This document shows positions 1 to 7,581 of a stretch of 64,000 nt of DNA, in pieces. The position numbers were made by a program, and so were the translations under genes. The notes under the pieces were generated by a model. The model did no database searches, was not told the origin of the DNA, and worked only from the letters and a program-made list of their open reading frames with translations. The stretch spans positions 1-64,000 of the forward strand of contig CAYTLW010000024.1 in assembly GCA_964438735.1 (NCBI GenBank). The letters run 5' to 3'. How positions within the stretch are numbered: the stretch's first letter is position 1; every line of letters begins with the position of its first letter. The stretch is from CAYTLW01 sp964438735 (GTDB lineage: Bacteria; Myxococcota_A; UBA9042).

Positions 1-3
1 TAA

Positions 4-68
4 GCCCCAGGATCTTGGACGTCACCCCATGTGGAGCCGCGAAGCGGCGGTATTCATTAGCCTGGGGC
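4..68. repeat. Nested inverted repeat at contig start
   Basis: GCCCCAGG (4-11) pairs perfectly with CCTGGGGC (61-68). Inside it GCCGC (36-40), loop GAA, pairs with GCGGC (44-48). The arrangement suggests a folded RNA or the end of an inserted element. It lies directly before the reading frame of a truncated receiver domain. I could not match it to an attC site, a tRNA or a group II intron domain V, so its identity is open. Confidence 0.35.
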
Positions 69-72
69 GTAA

Positions 73-234
73 GCCCTGCCCATCTTGTACATGACGGGAC
101 ACGCCGAACCGGAAGTGCTCGGCCAGCTGACCGGCAGACAGACGGCGAGCCTGCTGCGCAAGCCCATTGTGCCCGTCGACCTGATCGATGCCATCCAGGC
201 GCGGCTGTCGTCGAACTCATTGGTCGCGCGCTGA
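73..234 (+). pseudogene. C-terminal fragment of a response-regulator receiver domain
   Basis: Translation from 73 gives ALPILYMTGHAEPEVLGQ and, further on, LLRKPIVPVDLIDAI before a TGA at 232-234. PILYMTGH is the beta4 strand typical of CheY-like receivers, with the conserved Thr. LLRKP is the beta5 motif whose Lys contacts the phosphorylated Asp. The frame is closed just upstream by stops at 58-60 and 70-72, so the phosphoacceptor half is missing. Either the gene was interrupted by whatever carries the inverted repeat at 4-68, or the contig end is misassembled. It may once have been the terminal receiver of a hybrid histidine kinase. The family call is fairly secure; the cause of truncation is not. 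Confidence 0.55.
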
Positions 235-294
235 GTCCATCGCGGCCGCAGTACCCCTTGAGAAGTCCGATTGGTCCCGAGAATTGTCGTCTGA

Positions 295-1281
295 CTACGG
301 CGTCAGCGGCCGAACCAGCGGACCCTCACCGCTGGCGATCTGCGAGGTCACCTCGTCCAGTCGCGGCGCCGTGATGTGGCTGGGATCGCTGAACGAGGCG
401 CGGTCACGGTTGAACGCATTATCCCAGTCCAGGTCGAGCGTCGGCGCGATGGTGGCCAGCTCCTTCTTGAGGCGGTCGTAGGTGCCGGTCAGGTCGTAGT
501 CCTTTGCCTTTTCGGCCAGGTCGCGATGGGTCGGCGGCAACACGAATGTCAGCGCCACCTTGTTGTCCTGGCACCACCTGGCCATCTCTCGGAGTTTGAT
601 GAGCAGCTCGTCGGGTTGGCGGAAGGTCTCGCCCGTGATGCGCCCCCACTCGCCCAACTGGTGCTGCCAGAAGGCCTGCCGATCCATCGGCGGGCGCTCG
701 CTCGTGGCGCCCTCGCCGGTGGTGGCGTGGTAGAGGTTCAGCCACGTCGCCTTGCTGACCAGCGGGCTGAGGTAGTAGCGCAGGGGCGAGTCGAACATGG
801 CCCGCGTATCGCAGGTTCGGCAGAGGTTGATGGCCCCGTTCAGGGTCGACAGGTTCAGGCCCAGGTAGACCCGCTCGAGCTTGCCCTGCTCGCTGGCGAA
901 CCAGAACGCGTCGATGGCCTCCGTGGTGCTGCCGCCAGCAAACGCCAGGTTGAAGGTGGGTTTGCCGAGCGTCTTCTCAAAGGAGGCCTCGGACCAGGCG
1001 CCGACCCGCGAATCGCCCAGCAGGATCACCGGCCGAGGATCGTTGAGGTAGCCGGCCAGCTTCCAGTCGAAGTAGCTCAACTTGTGGGAGACGGGCTCCT
1101 TGTCCAGGCCCAGGTCGACGGCCCGATTCAGACCGAATGGATCGACCGCGTAGTTCAATCCGGCGCACGCCACCAGCAGGAACGCCACGATGGCCACGTT
1201 GACCATGTCGGCACGCCGCGACCGTACCCAGGTCGTGCCTGCGTCGTCGCCTGCGGTGTTCGTGGTGGTGGCGTCAGTCAT
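295..1281 (-). CDS. SGNH/AlgX-like membrane-anchored protein, MBOAT partner
   Basis: A 328-aa protein with a single N-terminal membrane segment (about residues 28-48) followed by a large extracytoplasmic domain. The domain carries a GDS motif in LLGDSRVGAW, which would supply the nucleophilic Ser, and a late SDPSHI that fits the D-x-x-H dyad of SGNH hydrolases. Such proteins accept or transfer acyl groups delivered across the membrane by an MBOAT protein onto extracellular polysaccharide, as in alginate or cellulose acetylation. The MBOAT gene ends 22 bp upstream on the same strand. A longer reading frame opens at 1338 inside that gene; the ATG at 1281 is preferred because it lies just after the MBOAT stop. 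Acetylation of an exopolysaccharide is inferred from the pairing. Confidence 0.85.
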   Translation of the reverse strand: MTDATTTNTAGDDAGTTWVRSRRADMVNVAIVAFLLVACAGLNYAVDPFGLNRAVDLGLDKEPVSHKLSYFDWKLAGYLNDPRPVILLGDSRVGAWSEASFEKTLGKPTFNLAFAGGSTTEAIDAFWFASEQGKLERVYLGLNLSTLNGAINLCRTCDTRAMFDSPLRYYLSPLVSKATWLNLYHATTGEGATSERPPMDRQAFWQHQLGEWGRITGETFRQPDELLIKLREMARWCQDNKVALTFVLPPTHRDLAEKAKDYDLTGTYDRLKKELATIAPTLDLDWDNAFNRDRASFSDPSHITAPRLDEVTSQIASGEGPLVRPLTP

Positions 1282-1303
1282 GGGCGGTTTCAGTCTCCCG
1301 GAC

Positions 1304-2788
1304 TCAGAATTGGAAGTAGATGAACTGCTGCTGGCCATAGGCGCCGAACAGCACGGTGAACAGGATCAAGGCGTCATTCCAGGCCAAGCGAAGCACCTGC
1401 CCACGACGACCAGGGATCTTCGGCCAGTCATGTTCCTGGGCCAGCTCGCGAACCCAGACAAACACCACCAGCGCCAGGGAGAGGACGAACTCGGTGGAGG
1501 TCATGCCGACCGCGACGACCAGCTGCTGGTAGAGCGCACGTACGTCGAACGCCGCCACGGCGCTCAGTTGGGTCGACAGGTCGACGCCGGCGCGCTCGAA
1601 GAGAAGGCCCACGTCGGACAGGGAGTTGGCGCGGAAGAAGACCCAGGCGATCAGGGCCAGGTGGAAGGTGATGAACATCTCCCAGACCCACATCAGGCGC
1701 GGCCGGTCGCCGAGCCCGATGTTCTGCACGATGCGCTTGCGCAGACCCAACGTGAACACGGCGAAGGCCAGGTAGAAGCCGTGCAAGGCGCCCCAGACCA
1801 GGAAGGTCCAATTCGCCCCGTGCCAGATGCCGCTGACCACAAAGGTCACAAATAGGTTGCCATAGCGGCGCGACACGCTCACCCGATTGCCGCCCAGGGG
1901 GATGTAGACGTAGTCCCGGAACCAGGTCGACAGGGAGATATGCCAGCGGCGCCAGAAGTCCGAGATGTTGGTCGCCAGGTAGGGCCTGCGGAAGTTCGTC
2001 ATCAGGTCGAAGCCCAGGATGCGCGCGGTGCCGATGGCGATGTCCGAGTAGCCAGAGAAGTCGCAGTAGATCTGGAAGGCGAAGAAATACGTCGCCAGGA
2101 TGACCGTCAATCCGGCGTGGTCACCGGGCGCGTTGTAAACAGCGTCCACATAGGTGGCCAGACGGTCGGCGACGACGACCTTCTTGAAGAAGCCCCAGAC
2201 CATGAGGCGGGCACCGCTGGCCAGGCGTTCGTAGTCGAACGTGACCTCGCGGTGAAATTGCGGCAGCAGGCGCACGGCCCGTTCGATGGGTCCGGCGACC
2301 AGCTGCGGGAAGAAGGAGACGTAGAGCGCGAAGGTCAGGAACTTCGGCTCCGGCTGCATCTTTCCGCGATAGATATCAATCGTGTAGCTGAGCGTCTGGA
2401 AGGTATAGAAAGAGATGCCGACCGGTAACAGGACGTCGAAGGCGGGCACGTCGTAGAAGATGTTGAACTGGTTGAACAACGCCCTCAGCGACTCGTTGAC
2501 GAAGTTGAAGTACTTGAAGGCGAAGAGCAGCCCGAGGTTGGCGAGCAGGCTGAGGTACAGGAAGGGCCGCCGAGACTTCTTGTCCGGCAGGGCCGCCATG
2601 CGCCGCCCGGCGAAGTAGTCCACCACCGTCGAGCTGACGATGAGGATGGCGTACTCCGCCTTCCAGCACATGTAGAAGTAGTAGCTGGCCGCCAGCAGCA
2701 TGAGCTGGCGATAGCGGTGGGGCAGGGCGAAATAGATCGCCACCACCACCGGAAAGAAGATCAGGAACTCCAGGGAATTAAACAGCAT
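1304..2788 (-). CDS. MBOAT family O-acyltransferase (AlgI-like)
   Basis: A 494-aa polytopic protein of the membrane-bound O-acyltransferase family, the usual length for AlgI. It has about ten or more hydrophobic segments, the conserved stretch FWRRWHISLSTWFRDYVYIP, and the catalytic-His motif SGIWHGANWTFLVWG. AlgI-type proteins move acetyl groups from a cytoplasmic donor to the periplasm for polysaccharide O-acetylation. It follows a glycosyltransferase and precedes an SGNH partner on the same strand, so the set probably builds and acetylates an exopolysaccharide or lipid-linked glycan. No complete polymerase or export system is visible here, so the glycan cannot be named. Confidence 0.93.
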   Translation of the reverse strand: MLFNSLEFLIFFPVVVAIYFALPHRYRQLMLLAASYYFYMCWKAEYAILIVSSTVVDYFAGRRMAALPDKKSRRPFLYLSLLANLGLLFAFKYFNFVNESLRALFNQFNIFYDVPAFDVLLPVGISFYTFQTLSYTIDIYRGKMQPEPKFLTFALYVSFFPQLVAGPIERAVRLLPQFHREVTFDYERLASGARLMVWGFFKKVVVADRLATYVDAVYNAPGDHAGLTVILATYFFAFQIYCDFSGYSDIAIGTARILGFDLMTNFRRPYLATNISDFWRRWHISLSTWFRDYVYIPLGGNRVSVSRRYGNLFVTFVVSGIWHGANWTFLVWGALHGFYLAFAVFTLGLRKRIVQNIGLGDRPRLMWVWEMFITFHLALIAWVFFRANSLSDVGLLFERAGVDLSTQLSAVAAFDVRALYQQLVVAVGMTSTEFVLSLALVVFVWVRELAQEHDWPKIPGRRGQVLRLAWNDALILFTVLFGAYGQQQFIYFQF

Positions 2789-2844
2789 GAGCGGGTCTTC
2801 GAGGAGTCCTGAACAGGGGGCGGCGCCGCTGGAGACGGTGCAGA

Positions 2845-4026
2845 CTAGCCGCGAACCCCGCGCTCGTCGAGATCCGTCGCGTCGACCGGACCGGCTTGTG
2901 GGTTGTCGCCCGGCTCCGGAAGGTTCACGTCCAGGGCCTCGGCGACCCGGCCGGCCAGCACGTTGATGTCGTGATGGGCCCGGGCGCGCGCTTCCGCCTC
3001 GTCACCCATGGCCTGGGCGCGGTCGGCATCGTGCAGCAGGGCGCCCATGGCCTCGACGAGGGCGGGTACATCGCCCTTGTCGATCAACAGGCCGCTGACG
3101 CCGTGCTCGACCAGCGATGGGATCGCGCCCACCTTCGTGGCGACCACCGGCATGGCCGCGGCCATGGCCTCCAGCACCGCGTTGGGCATGCCCTCGGAGT
3201 GGGAAGGCAGGACCAGCACGTCCGACTCCGCGAAGGCGTCCAGCTTGTCCTGACCCGAGACCCAGCCGCGCGCGTCCACCTTCTTTTCGATGCCCAGTTC
3301 GCGGCAGCGAGCGGGCAACTCCTCGGCCAGAGGACCGCCGCCACAGAGCACCATGCGAAAGTCATGTCCCTGCGCGGCCAGTTGCCCGCAGGCTTCCAAC
3401 AGCTCGGGCACGCCCTTGAAGGTCTCCAGCCAGCCGAAAAAGAGGAAGGTCGTCACGGGTCCGCGCACCCGCTCGCGGCGACGCCTGCGAACATCGGCGA
3501 AGAGCTCCAAGTCGATCCAGTTGGGGATGACGCGCACGCGCTCCGGCGGCAGGTCGAAGAGCTCCAGCACCTTGTCGGCTGGCTCGGCGCCCTGGCAGAG
3601 CACCACGTCACAGGCCTGCAGTGCGCGACGCTTGAACCAGAACAGCCAGCGATCGTCGCTGGAACGGCGCACCTCGGAGCGCAAGCTCAGCACCACACGT
3701 TTGCCGCGCGCCCGCGCCAGCAGGACCATGGTGCCCTTCTCCAGCAGACTCGTCGGCGCGTAGGGCGTAAAGACCAGCACCCCGTGCAGGTCGCGGTCGA
3801 CCAGGTGTCGGCTCAGCTGCAGCACGCGCAAGAACGCATCCCACCCGCGCACGACCACGCCGGGGGGCGGATGCCGACGCATGGTGTTGTCGACCAGCTG
3901 CCAGCGCACGGAATCGGTGATCCGACTGCCGACGAGCAGTTTGCAGGCCGCGGCGACGCCGCCGATGGTGTTGTCGCCGGCGCTCTTCTTGAACGAGCCG
4001 ACGAAGGCCACGCGCTTGCGCGTCAT
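2845..4026 (-). CDS. Glycosyltransferase family 4 (GT-B)
   Basis: A 393-aa GT4 enzyme. The N-terminal half opens with a Rossmann start (KRVAFVGSF) and a Gly-rich GGVAAACK segment. The C-terminal nucleotide-sugar half carries DVLVLPSHSEGMPNAVLEAM, the family's E-x7-E motif. The reading frame continues far upstream to 5028, but the start at 4026 overlaps the stop of the preceding hydrolase gene as ATGA, a typical translational-coupling arrangement. The role is probably transfer of a hexose or similar unit to a growing glycan on the cytoplasmic side. Donor and acceptor cannot be deduced. The MBOAT gene follows 56 bp downstream. Confidence 0.93.
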   Translation of the reverse strand: MTRKRVAFVGSFKKSAGDNTIGGVAAACKLLVGSRITDSVRWQLVDNTMRRHPPPGVVVRGWDAFLRVLQLSRHLVDRDLHGVLVFTPYAPTSLLEKGTMVLLARARGKRVVLSLRSEVRRSSDDRWLFWFKRRALQACDVVLCQGAEPADKVLELFDLPPERVRVIPNWIDLELFADVRRRRRERVRGPVTTFLFFGWLETFKGVPELLEACGQLAAQGHDFRMVLCGGGPLAEELPARCRELGIEKKVDARGWVSGQDKLDAFAESDVLVLPSHSEGMPNAVLEAMAAAMPVVATKVGAIPSLVEHGVSGLLIDKGDVPALVEAMGALLHDADRAQAMGDEAEARARAHHDINVLAGRVAEALDVNLPEPGDNPQAGPVDATDLDERGVRG

Positions 4027-4943
4027 GCGGGCGCCCCGTGTGCGGCCACGCCACCAGGTACCTGGGCCAGCAGTTCGTCCACGGGGGTGAGCAGGTCCGG
4101 ACCGTGCTCGATGACGCCGAAGTGGGAGGTCTCGGGCAGGATCAGCAGCCGGGCGCCTGGGATGGCCGCGGCCATGGCTTCGCCCACCTCTGGGGGCGTG
4201 ACCCAGTCTTCGGTGCCCGCCGCCACCAGAGTGGGGCAGGCGACGGTCGGCAACATGTCGCTGGCGTCGTGATGCATCAACTCCACCAGGACCCGGAAGT
4301 AGGTGCGCGTGTGGTTGCGTGAGACGACCTGCACGTCGCGGTGGAAGAGCTCCCGATCGGCGCGGTCGCCGACAAAGCCGATGCCGTTGCAGATGAACCA
4401 GGCCACCGGGGGCAGCGAAGCGCCCAGGCGAAGCAGGGCGGTACCGCCCCAGGGCGCCGCGGCGCTGCCGTGGACCAGCGCGTGGAGTGCCGCCGCAAAC
4501 GGGGCCGGGAATGCCAGCTGGAAGGGGCGGCCATGGGCGCCGAAGAGCGCGCCGAACGCCGTCACGCGACTCTGCGCCGCGCGGATGATCTCCAGTCCGA
4601 CCTGCACCCCCATGGACCAGCCCAGCACCGCGGCGCGCTCGATGCCCAGCGCGTCGAGCACCGCCAGGCCGTCGGCGGCGTGACGTGGCATGGACACGTC
4701 GGCGTCCAGATCGGGCAATCGACTCTCGCCGAGGCCGCGATAGTCCCACAGCACACAGCGATATCGATGGCGCAGGTGTTCGACCACCACGTCCAGACCG
4801 GGCACGGAGACGCCAATGCCGTTGGCCAGCAGCACAGCGGGTCCCTCGCCGGTGGACTGGGCTTGAAGCACGGCGCCGTCCTCGGTGACGACGCGGTGGT
4901 AGTCGTAGGCGACTTTGGGGTGTACGGCGGCCGGGCTGAACAT
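4023..4943 (-). CDS. Alpha/beta-fold hydrolase
   Basis: A 306-aa alpha/beta hydrolase. The nucleophile elbow is GWSMG (G-x-S-x-G), the acid is probably the Asp in AGTEDWVTPPE, and the catalytic His is in ETSHFGVIEHG near the C terminus. LLANGIGVSVPGLDVVVEHL and LWDYRGLGES match the oxyanion-hole region and first strands. It is the first gene of a four-gene minus-strand run with a GT4 enzyme, MBOAT and SGNH protein. No signal peptide is apparent, so it is probably cytoplasmic. The substrate, an ester or a haloalkane-like compound, is unknown. A role in tailoring the same glycan or lipid is only inferred from position. Confidence 0.9.
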   Translation of the reverse strand: MFSPAAVHPKVAYDYHRVVTEDGAVLQAQSTGEGPAVLLANGIGVSVPGLDVVVEHLRHRYRCVLWDYRGLGESRLPDLDADVSMPRHAADGLAVLDALGIERAAVLGWSMGVQVGLEIIRAAQSRVTAFGALFGAHGRPFQLAFPAPFAAALHALVHGSAAAPWGGTALLRLGASLPPVAWFICNGIGFVGDRADRELFHRDVQVVSRNHTRTYFRVLVELMHHDASDMLPTVACPTLVAAGTEDWVTPPEVGEAMAAAIPGARLLILPETSHFGVIEHGPDLLTPVDELLAQVPGGVAAHGAPA

Positions 4944-4993
4944 CCGCTCTCCTTCGCGCGCGCATGACGGCCTCGGCCGCTCGCGGCGGCGCG

Positions 4994-5001
4994 ACTATAC
5001 A
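4994..5001. promoter_or_regulatory. Candidate -10 element in a divergent promoter region
   Basis: The 90-bp gap between the hydrolase (start 4943, minus) and the GT4 gene (start 5034, plus) contains ACTATACA. Read on the minus strand this gives TATAGT, five of six matches to a -10 box, about 50 bp upstream of the hydrolase start. On the plus strand TATACA is a weaker match. No good -35 is visible on either side. Confidence 0.3.
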
Positions 5002-5033
5002 AGCCCCGTCGCTCATGTGGTAGGACACCGACC

Positions 5034-6233
5034 ATGGTGCACTCTCGACCGGCAGGGTCCCGGCGCGTCAGCTACCTGATGAACTCCATGGCCGCCGGCG
5101 GCGCCGAGAGCCAGGTACGCTGGGTGGTGCAGGCCTTCGATCCGAGCCGTTACCGGGCCCAACTGGCCTGGTACAACGACAGCGAGGGCTTCTTCGAGCC
5201 GCCACCGGGCGTGCCCGCCGGTCTGCTGCCGCGCGGCGGCAAGTTCGACCCGCGCTTCGGCCTGGCGCTGGCGGGCTGGATGTCCCGCCGCCGCACCGAC
5301 GTGATCCACGCGTGGCAGGCCCCCCCCGCCTTCTACGCCTCCCTGGCCCGGCTGCTGCCCGGTCGGGCGCCGGTCATCGGCGCGGTGGCCCACTCGGCGA
5401 CCCTCTTTCCGGTCGACCACGTCTCGCGCACGCTGCATCCCATCGCCGCGCGGGTCGCCGATCACACGACCGTGAACTGCCGCGACGTGATCCCCTGGCT
5501 GGTGGATCGCGGCATCGACCGGGATCGCATCACCTACATCCCGAACATCCTGCCGCCGCCGCTGGTCGACCGCGTGCCGTCGAGCGTCGACCAACGCCAG
5601 GCGTTGTTGCAGAAGCTGGGCCTCGATCCAGGTCGGCGGCCCATCGTGCAGCTGGCCCGCGTGGACGCCAACAAGAACGCCGAGGGCCTGCTGACCGCGC
5701 TGCTGGCGCTGCGCCGAAACGGGGTCGAGGTGCCGCCGCTCCTGCTCGCAGGTCGCCTCGTGGACGACGCCCTGGTGGCGCGATTGCGTCGGCAGGCCGA
5801 AGAGGCGGGCTACGACGACGACCTGCACATTGTCGGCCCGGTTCAGGACGTGCCCACCCTGGTCGAGGCGGCGCGCTTGACTGTCCTGGCCTCCCTGAGC
5901 GAGGGCATGCCCAACGTCGTCCTGGAGGCCATGGGCCTGGGCGGCCTCGTGGTGGCCACCCGCGTAGGCGAGGTGCCGGGCATGATCCGCGACGGCCACG
6001 ACGGACTGCTCTGCCCGCCGGGAGACATCGACGCCCTGGCCGCGCAGTTGAAGGTGGCGTTGGAGCTGTCGCCGGCGCAGGTGTCGGAGATGGGCGCGCG
6101 CGCCCGCGCCGCCATGCTGCAGCGGCATACGCCGGCGACGGTCCTGGGCCAGCTTTGCGATCTCTTCGATGCGGTCATCGATCGCGCACAGCCGCCGTGG
6201 TTGCGGCCCAGGACGATCTTTCGAGGGAGTTGA
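5034..6233 (+). CDS. Glycosyltransferase family 4 (GT-B)
   Basis: A 399-aa GT4 enzyme, divergent from the polysaccharide run. MNSMAAGGAESQVRWVV at the N terminus is the GGAE acceptor-side loop typical of the family. The donor domain starts near VQLARVDANKNAEGLLTAL and carries ASLSEGMPNVVLEAMGLGG, the E-x7-E motif. IRDGHDGLLCPPGD follows, as in most GT4 proteins. The start at 5034 gives a complete family-length protein. It probably acts on the same glycan as the neighbouring GT4 enzyme, with which it shares the fold and the EGMPN motif. The two sequences differ widely, so they are unlikely to be a recent duplication. Confidence 0.93.
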   Translation: MVHSRPAGSRRVSYLMNSMAAGGAESQVRWVVQAFDPSRYRAQLAWYNDSEGFFEPPPGVPAGLLPRGGKFDPRFGLALAGWMSRRRTDVIHAWQAPPAFYASLARLLPGRAPVIGAVAHSATLFPVDHVSRTLHPIAARVADHTTVNCRDVIPWLVDRGIDRDRITYIPNILPPPLVDRVPSSVDQRQALLQKLGLDPGRRPIVQLARVDANKNAEGLLTALLALRRNGVEVPPLLLAGRLVDDALVARLRRQAEEAGYDDDLHIVGPVQDVPTLVEAARLTVLASLSEGMPNVVLEAMGLGGLVVATRVGEVPGMIRDGHDGLLCPPGDIDALAAQLKVALELSPAQVSEMGARARAAMLQRHTPATVLGQLCDLFDAVIDRAQPPWLRPRTIFRGS

Positions 6234-6249
6234 TTCGCGCCGGTGGTGG

Positions 6250-6825
6250 CTACTTCTTCAGCAGGTATTCCACCACGGCCCGCAAGTCGTCCTCGCAGAG
6301 CGGGAACTCGGGCATGGGCAGCACGTCGGCGGGTGTCGGCCGGTGCAGCGTGGTGTTCATCCACTGGTCGACCAGCCCCTTGCCGGCCAGCGCCGGGCCG
6401 GAGCCGCCCTTGGAGGCGTCGATCCCGTGGCATTGCGCGCAAGCGCTGACGTAGAGCTTCTGGCCCGACTTATCCCCATCCAGGATCCAGCCGAGCACGT
6501 CGGTCAGCTCTTCGTCTTCGAGCGAGTCGGAGCCGATGGAGATCATCTTCGACTCGGCCCCATATCGTCCGGCCACCCCGTCGCGCGTGAGCTCGGCCCA
6601 CCATTGCTTGAGGCCGTCGCCGGCCAGCCCGGGGCCCTTCTTCTTGTCATCGCTGGCCCAGCCCTGCATGTCGTCGCCGTGGCACGAGGCGCAGTACGCG
6701 GCGTAGATCTCCGCGCCCGTCTCGCCGGTGCACGCCTCGGTCGGCTCGGTCTCGCAACCGCTCGCCATGGCCAGCACCAGCAGCAGGCCGGCCGACCACC
6801 CCATGATTCGGGCGACGTCGCTCAT
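6250..6825 (-). CDS. Diheme cytochrome c lipoprotein
   Basis: A 191-aa exported protein with a hydrophobic signal ending in the lipobox MASGC, so probably a lipid-anchored periplasmic protein. It has two class-I-like cytochrome c modules. The first heme site is CASCHGDDMQGW with a later Met-containing loop; the second is CAQCHGIDASKGGSGPALAG followed by PMPEFPL, whose Met is the likely sixth ligand. It is the last gene of a five-gene minus-strand unit with a molybdopterin oxidoreductase, a multiheme barrel protein, an Fe-S subunit and a chaperone. It is therefore a probable electron shuttle for that enzyme. The gap to the chaperone gene is 37 bp. Its 3' end faces the convergent GT4 gene. Confidence 0.9.
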   Translation of the reverse strand: MSDVARIMGWSAGLLLVLAMASGCETEPTEACTGETGAEIYAAYCASCHGDDMQGWASDDKKKGPGLAGDGLKQWWAELTRDGVAGRYGAESKMISIGSDSLEDEELTDVLGWILDGDKSGQKLYVSACAQCHGIDASKGGSGPALAGKGLVDQWMNTTLHRPTPADVLPMPEFPLCEDDLRAVVEYLLKK

Positions 6826-6862
6826 GGGTTCTCCTCCAACGAGGCCATCGTGTCACAGGCGC

Positions 6863-7561
6863 TCAGGACGCCGGCTGCTCGTCGCCAACGCCCAGGCGGG
6901 CGCCTTCGGCTTCCAGCAGCTCCAGCGTCAGGTTCGCCAGCCCGCCGTAGAGGGCTTGCGCTGGCTCCAAGTCCAACTGCGGCACGAACCTCGCCACGGC
7001 CGCGGCAAACACCCGCACCCATGGCAGCATGTGCACGCCCATCAACACGTTGAGCGAGCCGCGCATGCGCTCGACCCGCTCCGTTTCTCCACCTTCGATG
7101 AGCTCGGCCTCGCGGTCGAGCATGTGACCGATCACATCCAGCTGGATGTGCAGGTCATCGGGCACCCCGTGGTAGTCCTTGCCCTCGAACTTCAGCCCGT
7201 GATCGAGCACGAAGCGCCGGAACCATGTCGTCGCGCTACCCCAAAGCACACCCTGTCGATCACCTTCGGGGTGGTGCATCGACGCGAACGTGGCGACGTG
7301 GCTGCCGGGTCCGAAGAAGGTCGCCGTGTGGCTATGGACCAGCTCCTCGATGAACGCCTCGTCGGCGTCCAGGAGCGCGGTGCGCAGAGCTTCGTCGGCG
7401 ACCAGTTCGGCCAGGACACCGCCCTCATCCAATGTGCGCAACGTCGGCACATCCAGGGCGGTGGTGTAGAGCTGCGCGAGGAGCCGGTAGAGATTGGCTC
7501 GCTCGCGCAGCTCCAGTACCTCAGGAGGTCGGACCGTGTGTCCGTTGTCTGTCGTACTCAC
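6863..7561 (-). CDS. TorD/DmsD-like molybdoenzyme maturation chaperone
   Basis: A 232-aa, mostly helical cytoplasmic protein of the TorD/DmsD/NarJ type. Such chaperones bind the twin-arginine signal of a molybdoenzyme and hold it for cofactor insertion. ERANLYRLLAQLY near the N terminus and VATFASMHHPEGDRQGVLWG mid-protein fit the family. The start is GTG at 7561, because AGGAGGT lies six bases upstream of it on the minus strand. The upstream in-frame ATG codons (7582 and 7630) lack such a site, and 7630 would sit inside the oxidoreductase gene. It follows the catalytic gene by 20 bp, which identifies its client. Confidence 0.85.
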   Translation of the reverse strand: MSTTDNGHTVRPPEVLELRERANLYRLLAQLYTTALDVPTLRTLDEGGVLAELVADEALRTALLDADEAFIEELVHSHTATFFGPGSHVATFASMHHPEGDRQGVLWGSATTWFRRFVLDHGLKFEGKDYHGVPDDLHIQLDVIGHMLDREAELIEGGETERVERMRGSLNVLMGVHMLPWVRVFAAAVARFVPQLDLEPAQALYGGLANLTLELLEAEGARLGVGDEQPAS

Positions 7562-7581
7562 GATCCGACCTCCTACAAACA

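Noticed and set aside
2845..5028. A single 727-aa protein spanning both the GT4 and hydrolase genes
   Set aside because: The upstream part is an out-of-frame reading of the hydrolase gene; the GT4 enzyme starts at 4026 in an ATGA overlap.
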